A stretch of DNA of 64,000 nucleotides from Palsa-1150 sp036490515 (GCA_036490515.1 DASXDU010000040.1:1-64000); one strand, 5' to 3'; shown: positions 25,687 through 34,918, counted from the first letter of the stretch. Program-made: numbers and translations. Notes: a model not told the origin generated them from the letters alone.

Positions 25687-27519
25687 ATGGAGAAGCGAAA
25701 GAAGTCTTCGGTCGAGAGCGGCGCCCTCATCCTCATCGTCGCGCTCATTCTGGTCGCCGTGAACGCGATCTCGGCGCTCGGCGTCTACACCCGCAAGGAC
25801 GTGACGAAGACCGAGAAGTACACGCTGTCCAAAGGCAGCGGCGCCCTCCTCCGGTCGATGAAGCAGGAGCTCACGGTCGACGCGTACGTGACGAAGGGCC
25901 TGCCCCGGCTCGACGCCTTCGTCCGCGACCTCCGGGATCTGCTCCAGGAGTACAAGACGGCCGGCGCCGGCAAGTTCGACTACACGATCATCGACTCGAA
26001 GACCGAGGACGCGAAGAAGAAGGCCAAGGAAGCGAACCTCATGGAGCAGCCCTTCGGCGAGGCCTCGTCCACCGAGGACGAGAAGGCCGCCGTCACGCAG
26101 GGCTACATGGGGCTCGTCTTCAAGTACGGCGAGCAGCAGGACGTCATCAAGTTCCTCTCGCCGGACCGCACCGACGGCCTCGAGTTCTGGATCACGAACA
26201 AGATCCGCGAGATTCGCGACAAGGGCGACGACATCCACCACAAGATCGGCGTCCTCACGGGCGACGACGAGATCAAGACCACCGACAACAACCTCGTGCC
26301 CAGCAACATGGGGAAGTTCTCGATGCAGGGCATCATCACGCAGAACTTCCCCTTCTACACGTTCTCCGACGTGGACCTGAAGGGCGGGGACGCGGAGATC
26401 CCGGACGACCTCGACGGCCTCATCATCACGCAGCCGAGCAAGGACCTGAGCGAGAAGGAGCTCCGGCGGATCGACCAGTTCGTGATGAAGGGCAAGGCCC
26501 TCGCCGTCTTCGTCAGCGCGGTCAACGTGAAGGCGAACGACGCGACGATGAACGCGACCCTCAATACCCACGGCCTCGAGAAGCTGCTCGAGGGCTACGG
26601 CGTCACGATGAACAAGGACGTGGTGCTCGACGTGTGGCGCCACGCGCGCGTCATCGTGCCGACTGCGGCGGGCGCGGCGGGCGCGGAGCTCCAGGCGGTG
26701 CTCGACGTGCAGGACGACTCGCGCTTCTCGGGGGACGAGCAGCTCGTCGACACGAGCTTCCCCTGTCTCTTCCGCGTCGAGGAAATCGCGGTTCCGTTCG
26801 CGTCCAGCCTGTCGCTGAAGCAGGACAAGCAGCCGGGCGCGAAGATGCAGGTCGTGATGCGCTCGTCGCCGGCGGCGGTGCACCTCACCGGTGAGACGGC
26901 CGACCTCAAGCCGTTCCAGAAGTGGGCGCCCAAGCTGAAGGGCCTCCAGCAGAGCCAGTTCGCCGTCGCGGCCGACGTCGAGGGCACGCTGAAGACGGCG
27001 TTCCCCGAGGGCGACAAGGAGGGCGTCGACGCCCCCGCGCAGAGCACCAAGCCCGCGCGCGTCTTCGTCCTCTCGTCGTCCGAGTTCCTCGCGAACCCGC
27101 TGGCGCGCGCCGGGGCGGGCCCCGACATGGGCCAGTTCGGCATGATGATGCCGGGCCTCGGCGGCGACGAGCAGCTCCTCATGCTCGCCGGGCCCTACGC
27201 CCAGCAGTTCGTGACGGGGTCGATCCTCGTCTTCAAGAACACGCTCGACTGGCTGACCGGCGACACCGACCTGCTCGCCGTCAGCGCGAAGATCCTCGCG
27301 GACCCGAACCTCGCCTACGGCGAGAAGCTGAAGATCACGACCGACGAGAGCGAGGATCAGATCAAGAAGCAGATGGAGGACCTGAAGGCGGCGCGGAAGG
27401 ACCAGCAGCACAGCGTCGAGTTCTTCCTCATCCTCGGCATCCCCATCCTCTTCGCGGCCTACGGCCTCCTGCGGTGGCGCCTGCGCCTCTCGTCACGCGC
27501 CAACGTCTCGCTCGCGTAG
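25687..27519 (+). CDS. GldG-like ABC auxiliary protein (IFT52-like domain)
   Basis: A 610-residue protein with one N-terminal membrane helix (about 11-33), a large extracytoplasmic region and a C-terminal helix (about 575-597) followed by a short basic tail. The early sequence TEKYTLSKGSGALLRSMKQELTVDAYVT and the later LDGLIITQPSKDLSEKELRRIDQFVMKG match the ABC_transp_aux/GldG family. These proteins accompany GldA/GldF-type exporters and present a large periplasmic domain to substrate or partners. Position in the operon supports the call. RBS GGAGCC lies just before the ATG. Confidence 0.85.
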   Translation: MEKRKKSSVESGALILIVALILVAVNAISALGVYTRKDVTKTEKYTLSKGSGALLRSMKQELTVDAYVTKGLPRLDAFVRDLRDLLQEYKTAGAGKFDYTIIDSKTEDAKKKAKEANLMEQPFGEASSTEDEKAAVTQGYMGLVFKYGEQQDVIKFLSPDRTDGLEFWITNKIREIRDKGDDIHHKIGVLTGDDEIKTTDNNLVPSNMGKFSMQGIITQNFPFYTFSDVDLKGGDAEIPDDLDGLIITQPSKDLSEKELRRIDQFVMKGKALAVFVSAVNVKANDATMNATLNTHGLEKLLEGYGVTMNKDVVLDVWRHARVIVPTAAGAAGAELQAVLDVQDDSRFSGDEQLVDTSFPCLFRVEEIAVPFASSLSLKQDKQPGAKMQVVMRSSPAAVHLTGETADLKPFQKWAPKLKGLQQSQFAVAADVEGTLKTAFPEGDKEGVDAPAQSTKPARVFVLSSSEFLANPLARAGAGPDMGQFGMMMPGLGGDEQLLMLAGPYAQQFVTGSILVFKNTLDWLTGDTDLLAVSAKILADPNLAYGEKLKITTDESEDQIKKQMEDLKAARKDQQHSVEFFLILGIPILFAAYGLLRWRLRLSSRANVSLA

Positions 27520-27586
27520 TCCTCACCACCCCACTGCGCCGCTCCTCCCCGGGAGCGGCCGGGATCGAAGGGAACCCCAAGCGACC

Positions 27587-28627
27587 ATGTCTCGCGACAA
27601 GCTCATCATCCTCGGTGTCGTCGTCCTCGCGCTGCTCGGCTTCGGCGTCTACAAGGTGAACCAGGCCGACGACGCGAAGGGTCGGCCCACGGTCGAGGCG
27701 AAGGACTTCCCGTCCGTCAGCGCCCCCGACGACGTCGACAAGATCAGCATCACGAACGGCGACAAGGGCGAGATCGTCCTCGAGAAGGTGGCCGACTCGA
27801 ACGCCTCCGCGGGGGACGGCGGCGCCGGTGGCACCTGGCGCATCACGAAGCCGACGCAGGCGTCCGCCAACCAGCAGACCGCCAAGGACATCGTCGCGAA
27901 CCTCGCCAAGCTCAAGGTCGACGAGGCCGTGAACCTGAAGCTCGACGACGCCGTGCGCAAGGACAAGCAGCTCGACGCGAGCAAGGGCGTCCACGTCGTG
28001 GCGTGGAAGGGGGCCGACAAGAAGCTCGACGAGACGTTCGGCAAGGCGGGCGCCAACCAGACGCAGCTCTGCATCGTGACGAGCCAGCCCGACAAGGTCT
28101 GGGCGGTGAAGGACTACTCGTCCTACCTCTACACGAAGGACGCGAAGGACTACCGCGACAAGGAGATCTTCAAGTTCGACGACGGCAACGTCGCGCAGAT
28201 GACGATCACGAACTCGCACGGCACGCTCTCGTTCACGAAGGGCGACAAGTGGGTCGGCACGATCGACAAGAAGCCGATCGAGAACTTCAGCGAGGACAAG
28301 CTGAAGGACATGCTGCGGACGTACAAGGCGCTCTCGGCCGACGACTTCGGCGACGGCAAGTCGCTCGCGGACACCGGTCTCGACAAGCCCGAGGCGACGC
28401 TCGACATCACGCTCAAGGACGGCGCCGGCAAGTACGATCTCCTCGTCGGGAAGACCGCCACCGGGGCCAACCGCTGGGCGAAGAAGCCCGACAGCGACGC
28501 GATCTACCAGCTCACGAACTTCACGGCCGAGTGGCTGACCTCCGACGGCTCGAAGTACGCGGCCTCGCCCGATGCCGGCGCGTCCTCCGACGGCGGCCCG
28601 AAGCTCTCGATGAAGCCCAAGAAGTAG
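27587..28627 (+). CDS. DUF4340 domain protein, membrane-anchored
   Basis: A 346-residue protein anchored by one N-terminal helix (about 7-24). The rest is extracytoplasmic and rich in Lys and Asp, with repeated beta-strand patterns of DUF4340 (DDVDKISITNGDKGEIVLEKV, WRITKPTQASANQQTAKDIVANLAKLKV, LDITLKDGAGKYDLLVGK). DUF4340 proteins commonly follow GldG-like genes, as here after 67 bases, and are presumed accessory subunits of that exporter. It is the last gene of the operon. Confidence 0.84.
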   Translation: MSRDKLIILGVVVLALLGFGVYKVNQADDAKGRPTVEAKDFPSVSAPDDVDKISITNGDKGEIVLEKVADSNASAGDGGAGGTWRITKPTQASANQQTAKDIVANLAKLKVDEAVNLKLDDAVRKDKQLDASKGVHVVAWKGADKKLDETFGKAGANQTQLCIVTSQPDKVWAVKDYSSYLYTKDAKDYRDKEIFKFDDGNVAQMTITNSHGTLSFTKGDKWVGTIDKKPIENFSEDKLKDMLRTYKALSADDFGDGKSLADTGLDKPEATLDITLKDGAGKYDLLVGKTATGANRWAKKPDSDAIYQLTNFTAEWLTSDGSKYAASPDAGASSDGGPKLSMKPKK

Positions 28628-28680
28628 GTCGCGCGGATCACACGACACAGCCTCCCGAAGGTCGGCTAGTAAGCGGGGGC

Positions 28681-29730
28681 ATGCCCCTCTTCGGTCATCT
28701 CGACGAGTACGACTACGGCGAGGTCCACTTCAAGCTCGACAAGGCGACGGGCCTCCGCGCCATCGTCGCCATCCACGACACGCGCCTCGGGCCCTCGCTC
28801 GGCGGCTGCCGGTTCATCCCGTACGAGACGGACGAAGCTGCGCTCGTCGACGCGCTCCGCCTCGCCCGCGGGATGACCTACAAGGCGGCGCTCGCGGGCC
28901 TGCCTCACGGCGGCGGCAAGAGCGTCATCATCCGGCCTGCGCAGCACTTCGACCGCGTCGCCCTGTTTCACGCCTTCGGGAAGTTCATCGACGACCTGCG
29001 CGGGCACTACATCACCGCGGAGGACAGCGGCACCGGCCTCGAGGACATGGAGGTCATCCGCTCCGTGACCAAGTGGGTCACGGGCGTCGATCCGTCGCAC
29101 GGGGGCTCGGGGGATCCGTCGCCCTTCACCGCGCTCGGCGTCCGCCGCGGCATCGAGGCGTGCGTCGAGGCGAAGCTCGGCAAGAACGAGCTCCGGGGCG
29201 TGCACGTCGCCGTCCAGGGCGTCGGGCACGTCGGCTACCACCTGTGCAAGGAGCTCCATGCGGCGGGTGCGACGCTCACCGTGGCCGACGTCGACCCTCT
29301 GAAGGCCGAGCGCGCCCACCGCGAGTTCGGCGCGAAGCTCGTCCCGCTCGACGCCATCTTCGACGTCGCCTGCGACGTCTTCGCGCCGTGCGCCCTGGGC
29401 TCCGCCCTCAACGACGGCACGATCCCGCGCCTCAAGGCGCGCGTCGTCGCGGGCGCCGCGAACAACCAGCTCGCGCTCCCGCGCAACGGCGACGATCTCC
29501 ACGCGCGCGGCATCCTCTACGCGCCCGACTACGCCATCAACGCCGGCGGCCTGATCAACGTCGCGCAGGAAGTCGTCGGCTACGACGAGACGAAGTCGCG
29601 CGACAAGACGATGAGGATCAAGGACACCATCGCCGAGATCGTCGACCGCAGCGACAAGCTCAAGGCGCCCACGTACAAGGTCGCCGACATGCTCGTCGAG
29701 GAGCGCCTCGCCGCCGCGAAGAAGCGCTGA
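28681..29730 (+). CDS. Leucine dehydrogenase-like amino-acid dehydrogenase
   Basis: A 349-residue Glu/Leu/Phe/Val dehydrogenase that oxidatively deaminates branched-chain amino acids to 2-oxo acids using NAD. Catalytic lysines fall at K68 (GMTYKAA) and K80 (LPHGGGK), the positions used in leucine dehydrogenase. The Rossmann motif VQGVGHVGYHL follows near 182-192, and GAANNQL and YAPDYAINAGGLINV lie in the nucleotide domain. The length fits leucine rather than glutamate dehydrogenase (about 420). The ATG at 28681 is preceded by AAGCGGGGGC. It is likely to feed branched-chain oxo acids into energy metabolism or branched fatty acid synthesis, a known trait of myxobacteria. It converges on the lipoprotein gene at 29745. 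Confidence 0.88.
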   Translation: MPLFGHLDEYDYGEVHFKLDKATGLRAIVAIHDTRLGPSLGGCRFIPYETDEAALVDALRLARGMTYKAALAGLPHGGGKSVIIRPAQHFDRVALFHAFGKFIDDLRGHYITAEDSGTGLEDMEVIRSVTKWVTGVDPSHGGSGDPSPFTALGVRRGIEACVEAKLGKNELRGVHVAVQGVGHVGYHLCKELHAAGATLTVADVDPLKAERAHREFGAKLVPLDAIFDVACDVFAPCALGSALNDGTIPRLKARVVAGAANNQLALPRNGDDLHARGILYAPDYAINAGGLINVAQEVVGYDETKSRDKTMRIKDTIAEIVDRSDKLKAPTYKVADMLVEERLAAAKKR

Positions 29731-29744
29731 ACGCGAGAGCGCCC

Positions 29745-31106
29745 CTAGCGGCCGCCGAGCTCGCGGGCGACGACGTCGAGGGGGGCCTCGCCGAGCTCCT
29801 TCCACGCAGCGAGGCGCTGGGCGGTGCCCTCCTTCTCGAAGAGGATCTCCGCGGCGAGCACGACGCCCAGCGCCCACACGGGGCGCTCGCGCGCGCGGCG
29901 TTCGAGTGCGTCGACGTCGTCGTCCTCGGGGTGGGAAAAGAGGCCCGTCCGCGCCGGCGGCGACGGCTGGAAGCCCGCGAGCGCGAGGAGCACGTCGTCG
30001 TGCGCCACGACCAGCGCCACCGCCTGCGACGGCTCCTCGCTCAGCACGCGAACCAGGCCGCACGCCCCCGCGCGCTCCGGCGGCGGCTCCATCGACCTCA
30101 CCCGCGAGTCCGCCACCGGGGGGCACGGCTGCTCCACGAGGAGCAGCGCCTTCGCCTTCGCCTCGACGTCGCGCCGTGCGTCGGCACCGGCCTCGTCGAG
30201 CACCTTCTTCGCCTCGTCGTGCAGCCTCGCCTCGAGCCGCTCGAGCCGCGCGGGCAGTCCCACCATGTCCACGTCCACGCCGAGGTGCACCTTCGCCGCC
30301 GCCGCCACGTCCCGCGCGTCGCGCAGCTTGGGCACCGCGCGCATGTCCGCGTCGATCGCCACCCGCACCTGCGCCATCGCCGCCGACGCGCGCGGGTACT
30401 CCGTCGGCACGAGCAGCCGCTCGAGCGGGTAGAGCGACACGTCGAGGTCCGGCGGCCCGACCCGCGGCCCCACCTCCTTCAGCGAGTCGCGGATGGCGAG
30501 CAGGTGCTTCGCCACCGCCGCGTCCCTGTCTTGCACGTCCTGCGGCCGTGCGGGGGGCGCCCACGTCGACACGAGCCCCCGGACCAGCTCTCCCGACGCG
30601 TCGCCCAGGCGCGACTCCTCCCGGGCGCGCGCCTGCTCCTCCCCCAGCAGCCGGTCGAGCAGCTCGCGCTCGAGGCGAGGCCGCGCGACCGCGCTCCCCA
30701 GGGGCCCGACCTCGGGCAGCGGCCCCTGGCTCGCCGCCAGCGCCTTCCCCGCCTCGTCCAGCGCGAACGCCCGCGCCTTGAACGCGAAGAGATCGAGCGA
30801 CGCGCCGCGGATGACCGCGGTCGTGTCCTCGCTGAGGACGGCCACCGTGCCGATCCGCGCGAGCACCGCGGCCGGCGCTGCCACGTTCGCGCGCGCCGCC
30901 ACCCGCGGGTCGGCCGCCGCCATCCACCCGAGCACGTCCTCCTCGGCCTGCGCGAGCTCCGTCGTCTGCGCCCGCGCCTCGGCCACGGCCTGCGCGCCCG
31001 GCCCGTCGGGCGCCCGGACCGCGCTCCCGGCCGCCCCGCACCCGGCGAGGGCCGCCGCGCACGCGGCGAGGGCCGCTGCGCGCGCCGCGAGGGCCGCCGC
31101 CCTCAT
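29745..31106 (-). CDS. Predicted lipoprotein, Ala/Arg-rich helical, unknown function
   Basis: A 453-residue protein with an alanine-rich signal peptide and lipobox AALAGC at about 18-23. The mature protein is largely alpha-helical and highly charged, with likely coiled-coil stretches (LLDRLLGEEQARAREESRLG, RLERLEARLHDEAKKVLDEA). No recognised domain. Three cysteines occur late in the protein (one in LLLVEQPCPP, one in RAGACGL). The ATG overlaps the stop of the YjbQ gene by four bases (ATGA), so translation is coupled, but a functional link to YjbQ is not obvious. Confidence 0.65.
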   Translation of the reverse strand: MRAAALAARAAALAACAAALAGCGAAGSAVRAPDGPGAQAVAEARAQTTELAQAEEDVLGWMAAADPRVAARANVAAPAAVLARIGTVAVLSEDTTAVIRGASLDLFAFKARAFALDEAGKALAASQGPLPEVGPLGSAVARPRLERELLDRLLGEEQARAREESRLGDASGELVRGLVSTWAPPARPQDVQDRDAAVAKHLLAIRDSLKEVGPRVGPPDLDVSLYPLERLLVPTEYPRASAAMAQVRVAIDADMRAVPKLRDARDVAAAAKVHLGVDVDMVGLPARLERLEARLHDEAKKVLDEAGADARRDVEAKAKALLLVEQPCPPVADSRVRSMEPPPERAGACGLVRVLSEEPSQAVALVVAHDDVLLALAGFQPSPPARTGLFSHPEDDDVDALERRARERPVWALGVVLAAEILFEKEGTAQRLAAWKELGEAPLDVVARELGGR

Positions 31107-31516
31107 TCGCCCATCACCTTCACGACGAGGCGCTTGTCGCGCTGCCCGTCGAACTCGGCGTAGAAGACGCGCTGCCACGGCCCGAGATCGAGCCGCCCCT
31201 TCGTGATCGGCACGATGACCTCGTGGTGGACGAGCATCGACTTGAGGTGCGCGTCGCCGTTGTCCTCGCCCGTGCGGTGATGCCGGTAGTCCTCGCGGAA
31301 CGGCGCGAGCTTCTCGAGCCACTCCCAGATGTCCGCGTGCAGGCCGCTCTCGTCGTCGTTCACGAACACGCCGGCGGTGATGTGCATCGCGCTCACCAGC
31401 ATGAACCCCTCGGACACCCCGCTTCGCGACAGCATTTGCTCCAGCGTGGGCGTGAGGTGGACGAGCTCCCGCTTCTTCTTCGTGTGGAAGGTCAGGTACT
31501 CGGTGTGGGCCTTCAT
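31103..31516 (-). CDS. YjbQ family protein (UPF0047)
   Basis: A 137-residue protein matching the YjbQ/UPF0047 family along its full length: HTKKKRELVHLTP near the start, SAMHITAGVFVNDDESGLHADIWEWLE at about 42-69, NGDAHLKSMLVHHEVIVPI and the terminal LGPWQRVFYAEFDGQRDKR. Family members form trimers, have a His-rich site and show weak thiamine-phosphate synthase activity; the physiological role is not settled. It is cytosolic. First gene of a two-gene unit with the downstream lipoprotein. The 148 bases between its start and the protease-like gene at 31665 show only GC-rich low-complexity sequence. Confidence 0.9.
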   Translation of the reverse strand: MKAHTEYLTFHTKKKRELVHLTPTLEQMLSRSGVSEGFMLVSAMHITAGVFVNDDESGLHADIWEWLEKLAPFREDYRHHRTGEDNGDAHLKSMLVHHEVIVPITKGRLDLGPWQRVFYAEFDGQRDKRLVVKVMGE

Positions 31517-31664
31517 CGCGGCCCGGGAGCTTAGCGCGCGGCGGGGCGGCGGCAGGCGCGGCAGCCGGCGGGGGCACCCTCGGCGCCCGTGGGTGCGGGT
31601 GCGGCACCCGGGCGGCCACGATGGGCGCCGGCAGCGCAGGTGGGTTGGCCCGGGCGACCCCCCT

Positions 31665-32678
31665 CTACGGCCCGCAGCGTCCGCGGAGCTGCTTCCTCCC
31701 CAGCAGGAGCGTGCACGACGCGAGCGCGTCCATGGAGACGACGCCGTCGCGAGGACAGACCGGGTCCGCGACGCCCGGGACGAGATCGATGTCCGTCGTC
31801 AGCGTCCAGTCGCCGATCTTCACGGCAGCCGCGCGCACCAGGCTGGTCTTCACGAGGCCCGACGCGGCGTACATCTGCTCCCGGCTCGGCCTCGCCCGTC
31901 CCGCGAGGACCTTCCCCGCCTTCGACGTCGTCAGCAGGTCCGTCCGGTGCGCCCCCGTGTCGAGCAGGAGGTCGACCCCGTGGCCGTCGATGCTCGCCGG
32001 CAGGACGAACGCGAGCCCCTTGATGGCGCTCGCCGTGTCCTCGCAGAGGCGCGCGCCGGCCGGGGCGACGTCGTGGCCGGGCGCCTGCTCCAGCGCGCGC
32101 ACCGCGTCTTCCCACGGGGCGGTCCGCATCTCGCGGTTCACGAGATCGAGCACCACCGCGTCTCCCGCCGAGGCGAGCCACTGCGGCGAGACGAACGCGC
32201 CGATGCCGATGCGCGCGATCGGCTCGGGCACGTCGGTGACGAGCATGGGGCCGCCGGCGAGCGGGCCCCACCCGTCGATGGTCATCGCGGGATGCTCCAC
32301 CGTGTACGCGCTCACCGCGCGCCCCGTGTGGTCGCTGCCGACGTCCCCGAGGGCGTGCATGGACATGCCCGCCTTGCGCGCGACCCAGCTCGCGATGACG
32401 TGCGAGTTCGCGCCCGTGTCGACGAGCATCCATATGGGCTCGCCGGCCACGGTGCCGTGCACGAGCGGCAGCGGGAACGCCCGCCCGTTGAGCTCGAACC
32501 GGAGCGCGACACGCCGCGGCCCCACGGGGACCTCGACGGACGCCACCGCGGCCGCCGACGACTCGGGCAGCGACGCCGCGAGCGACGCGCTGGGCAGCGC
32601 CGTGGGCGCAGAGGCCTGCGCGGACGCTCCGCCGCACCCCGCGAGCGCCACGACGAGCAGACCGGCGACGCGCGTCAC
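31665..32678 (-). CDS. Retropepsin-like aspartyl protease, exported lipoprotein
   Basis: A 337-residue protein with a signal peptide and lipobox VVALAGC, then an Ala/Ser-rich linker. Two aspartyl-protease half-sites are visible: VDTGANSHV near residue 90 and LDTGAHRTD near 237, each with the catalytic D-T-G triad, so the chain appears to hold two retropepsin-like folds and could form its own active site. Substrate unknown; it probably acts in the periplasm or at the surface. The start is a GTG at 32678, just before the signal peptide; longer frames would enter hairpin element C. Compare the related but degenerate protein at 43207-44586. Confidence 0.8.
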   Translation of the reverse strand: MTRVAGLLVVALAGCGGASAQASAPTALPSASLAASLPESSAAAVASVEVPVGPRRVALRFELNGRAFPLPLVHGTVAGEPIWMLVDTGANSHVIASWVARKAGMSMHALGDVGSDHTGRAVSAYTVEHPAMTIDGWGPLAGGPMLVTDVPEPIARIGIGAFVSPQWLASAGDAVVLDLVNREMRTAPWEDAVRALEQAPGHDVAPAGARLCEDTASAIKGLAFVLPASIDGHGVDLLLDTGAHRTDLLTTSKAGKVLAGRARPSREQMYAASGLVKTSLVRAAAVKIGDWTLTTDIDLVPGVADPVCPRDGVVSMDALASCTLLLGRKQLRGRCGP

Positions 32679-32703
32679 GTCAGCCAGCGTAGCGCGCGGC
32701 CCC

Positions 32704-32965
32704 GAGAACGAGAGGTGGAGAAACAGGAAGGTCAGAAGATCAGAAGGGGTCGGGGGGTGGGAGTCGTGAGACGGACGGGCCACGAGGGTCGACGTGACGC
32801 CTGAAAGGGTGCTCGGCACGACGCTGGGGCCGCGCTCGCAGGCATGCCCGTCGCGTCGACCCTTCGACGTCGTCACGGCCACCCTCGTAGCCCCTCCGCC
32901 TCACGACCCCCTGCCCCAATCCCCCTTCTGATCTTCTGACCTTCCTGTTTCCCCCTCTCGTCTCG
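32704..32965. repeat. Hairpin element, copy C (complete)
   Basis: Left arm at about 32704-32749 (core GGAGAAACAGGAAGGTCAG then AAGATCAGAAGGGG) and right arm at 32921-32965, its near-exact reverse complement. The interior also pairs: GGGAGTCGTGAG and CACGAGGGTCGACGTGACG on the left match the complements CACGACCCC and CGTCACGGCCACCCTCG on the right, so the whole 260 bp can fold into one long imperfect hairpin. The right end lies about 17-22 bases beyond the GST stop. It fills the 303-base gap between the protease start and the GST stop; no gene is seen in it. Confidence 0.9.
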
Positions 32966-32981
32966 TATCGAGCGCCGCGGG

Positions 32982-33707
32982 TCACTTCGCGTCGAGCTCG
33001 GGGTAGTGGCGGAAGATGCCCATCTCGTTGAAGGGGATGCGCCGCGGCGACGCGAGGTACGCGGCGATGCGCGGGCGCCCGGCGACGCGGGCCGTGAGGG
33101 CGCGGAGGAGCGGCAGCTTCTTCTCGTGCTTCTTCATCGCGCGCGGGAACGCGTACACGAGGCCGGCCATCACCTGGAACGCCGAGAGGTCGACGTACGA
33201 CACGCTGCGCCCGAGGAGGTACCTCCCGCCCGCGTCCTTCGCGACGCGCTCGAGCCACCCGAGGTACTTCGGGACGCGCTCCTTCACGAACGACGCGGCG
33301 CGCTTCTTCGCCTCGGGCTTCTGGTCCTCGTAGTAGGCGCCCGTCGCGACCGGGTGGTGCGTGTCGTGCGTCTCGGCGACGAGGTCGGCGATGGTGAGCT
33401 GGATCTCGTGCGCCCGCGTCCGGAGCGCAGCGCCGTCCGGCACGAGGCCGAGCTCCGGCGCCACGACGTGAAGGATGTTCGCCGTCTGCGCGACGAGCTC
33501 CTTCCCCACGCGAAGGAACGGCGGCGCGAACGGCGCGAGCGCCCGCCCCGGCTTCTCCATCAACCCCATCATCTTCTTCACCCCGCTCGGCGTCCGCGCC
33601 ACGTCGACGTACGCCGCCCCCGCGTCCTCGAGCGCCAGGCGCACGAACTCGCCCCGCCCCTGGATGGAAGGCCAGTAATGGAGCTCGTACCGCGCCTTGG
33701 TCGTCAT
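32982..33707 (-). CDS. Glutathione S-transferase-like protein
   Basis: A 241-residue cytosolic protein. The N-terminal thioredoxin-like part reads YELHYWPSIQGRGEFVRLALEDAGAAYVDV (about 6-35), as in sigma/mu-type GSTs, and TANILHVVAPELGL (about 74-87) covers the glutathione gamma-glutamyl contact. The C-terminal helical domain contains YLLGRSVSYVDLSAFQVM, the conserved N-capping region. Probably detoxification by glutathione conjugation, but the substrate is open. The ATG at 33707 is used; an upstream in-frame extension would translate the arm of hairpin element D. The gene is bracketed by hairpin elements C and D. Confidence 0.85.
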   Translation of the reverse strand: MTTKARYELHYWPSIQGRGEFVRLALEDAGAAYVDVARTPSGVKKMMGLMEKPGRALAPFAPPFLRVGKELVAQTANILHVVAPELGLVPDGAALRTRAHEIQLTIADLVAETHDTHHPVATGAYYEDQKPEAKKRAASFVKERVPKYLGWLERVAKDAGGRYLLGRSVSYVDLSAFQVMAGLVYAFPRAMKKHEKKLPLLRALTARVAGRPRIAAYLASPRRIPFNEMGIFRHYPELDAK

Positions 33708-33718
33708 GGGGCCTCTTG

Positions 33719-33980
33719 GCTCTCGAGAGTGGGGAAACAGGAAGGTCAGAAGATCAGAAGGGTGGTGGGGATGGGCGTCCGGAGGCGGCGGGGCCACGAG
33801 CGGCCGCCGGGAGGCGTCAAAAGGAGAGGGCGTCCGCTACGCTCGCGCGTGAAGCCCCGCCGTCGCAAACCCCACCCTTGGAGGCGGTTCGGGCATCCTG
33901 CGTGGCCCCAGCCTCACCGAACGCCCTGCTTCACCCCCCCCTTCTGATCTTCTGACCTTCCTGTTTCTCCACTCTCGGAG
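33719..33980. repeat. Hairpin element, copy D (complete)
   Basis: Left arm 33721-33762 and right arm 33934-33978 carry the family core and its complement (TTCTGATCTTCTGACC). The interior continues to pair: GATGGGCGTCCGGAGGC and GGGGCCACGAG on the left against the complement of GGGCGTTCGG and GGGGCCACGCAG on the right. The tip is about 33830-33850. The right end is some 12-14 bases past the aldolase stop. Apparent short frames across it are read as artefacts. Confidence 0.9.
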
Positions 33981-33991
33981 AGCGCCGCGGT

Positions 33992-34918
33992 CTACGCGTT
34001 CTTGAACGTGTCCATCACGTCTTTCAGGAGCTTCAGCGCCTCGGCCTTCGGGCGCTGGAAGGCGTTCCTCCCCATGATGCTGCCGAAGCCGCCGCCGTCG
34101 GCGATGCCCTTCACGTCGGCCATGACGCCCGCCGTGTCCTTCGCCTCGCCTCCCGAGAAGATGACGATGCGCCGGCCGTTCATCGCGCTTTGCACGACGT
34201 GCTTCACGCGCTCGGCGAGCGTGGCCACCGGGATCTGGAACTTTTCGTAGACCTTCTTCGCCTCGGCCTGCTCGACGTGCGCGGTGGGCGGCTTGACCTT
34301 CACGACGTGCGCCCCGAGCTGGCAGGAGATCTGCGCGGCGTACGCGATGACGTCGATGGCCGTCTCGCCCTCCTTCGAGAGGCCCGCGCCGCGCGCGTAC
34401 GCCCACACGACGGTCGGCAGGCCCACGCTCTTGGCCTCGAGGACGAGCTCGCGGAGCTCCTCGTACATCACGTTGCGCGCCGGAGAGCCCGGGTAGATCG
34501 TGTAGCCGATCGCGCTGCACCCGAGGCGGAGCGCGTCGTCCACGCTGGCCGTCACGGCGCTGCAGGGCGCGTCCATCTTCGCGAGCACGTCGGAGTTGTT
34601 CAGCTTGAGGATGAGCGGCACCTGCCCGCAGAAGCGGTCGGCGCTCGCCTCGAGCGACCCGAGGGGCGCCGCGTAGGCGTTGCAGCCCGCGTCGATCGCG
34701 AGCTGGAAGTGGTAGTCCGGGTCGTAGGCCGCCGGGTTCGGCGCGAAGCTCCGCGCGGGGCCGTGCTCGAAGCCCTGGTCGACCGGGAGGATCACGAACT
34801 TGCCGGTCCCCGCGAGGTACCCGTGGTTCATGATGCGCGCGAGGTTCGTCTTCACGCCGACGTTGTCGCTCGAATAGAAGGAGAGGATCTGCTTCACGCG
34901 GTCGGAGGAGGGGGCCAT
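33992..34918 (-). CDS. fbaB: Class I fructose-bisphosphate aldolase (DhnA/FbaB type)
   Basis: A 308-residue cytosolic enzyme that condenses or splits dihydroxyacetone phosphate and glyceraldehyde 3-phosphate. It shows the DhnA-family pattern: ILPVDQGFEHGP (about 42-53), LILKLNNSD, the GCSAIGYTIYPGS region, WAYARGAG, and the Schiff-base lysine strand AHVVKVKPP at about 224-232, ending with IVIFSGGEA and GIADGGGFGSIMGRNAFQRP. It is shorter than E. coli FbaB (about 350) but complete. It is divergent from the fructose-1,6-bisphosphatase gene with a shared 112-base region, giving a compact gluconeogenesis pair that is probably co-regulated. Confidence 0.9.
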   Translation of the reverse strand: MAPSSDRVKQILSFYSSDNVGVKTNLARIMNHGYLAGTGKFVILPVDQGFEHGPARSFAPNPAAYDPDYHFQLAIDAGCNAYAAPLGSLEASADRFCGQVPLILKLNNSDVLAKMDAPCSAVTASVDDALRLGCSAIGYTIYPGSPARNVMYEELRELVLEAKSVGLPTVVWAYARGAGLSKEGETAIDVIAYAAQISCQLGAHVVKVKPPTAHVEQAEAKKVYEKFQIPVATLAERVKHVVQSAMNGRRIVIFSGGEAKDTAGVMADVKGIADGGGFGSIMGRNAFQRPKAEALKLLKDVMDTFKNA

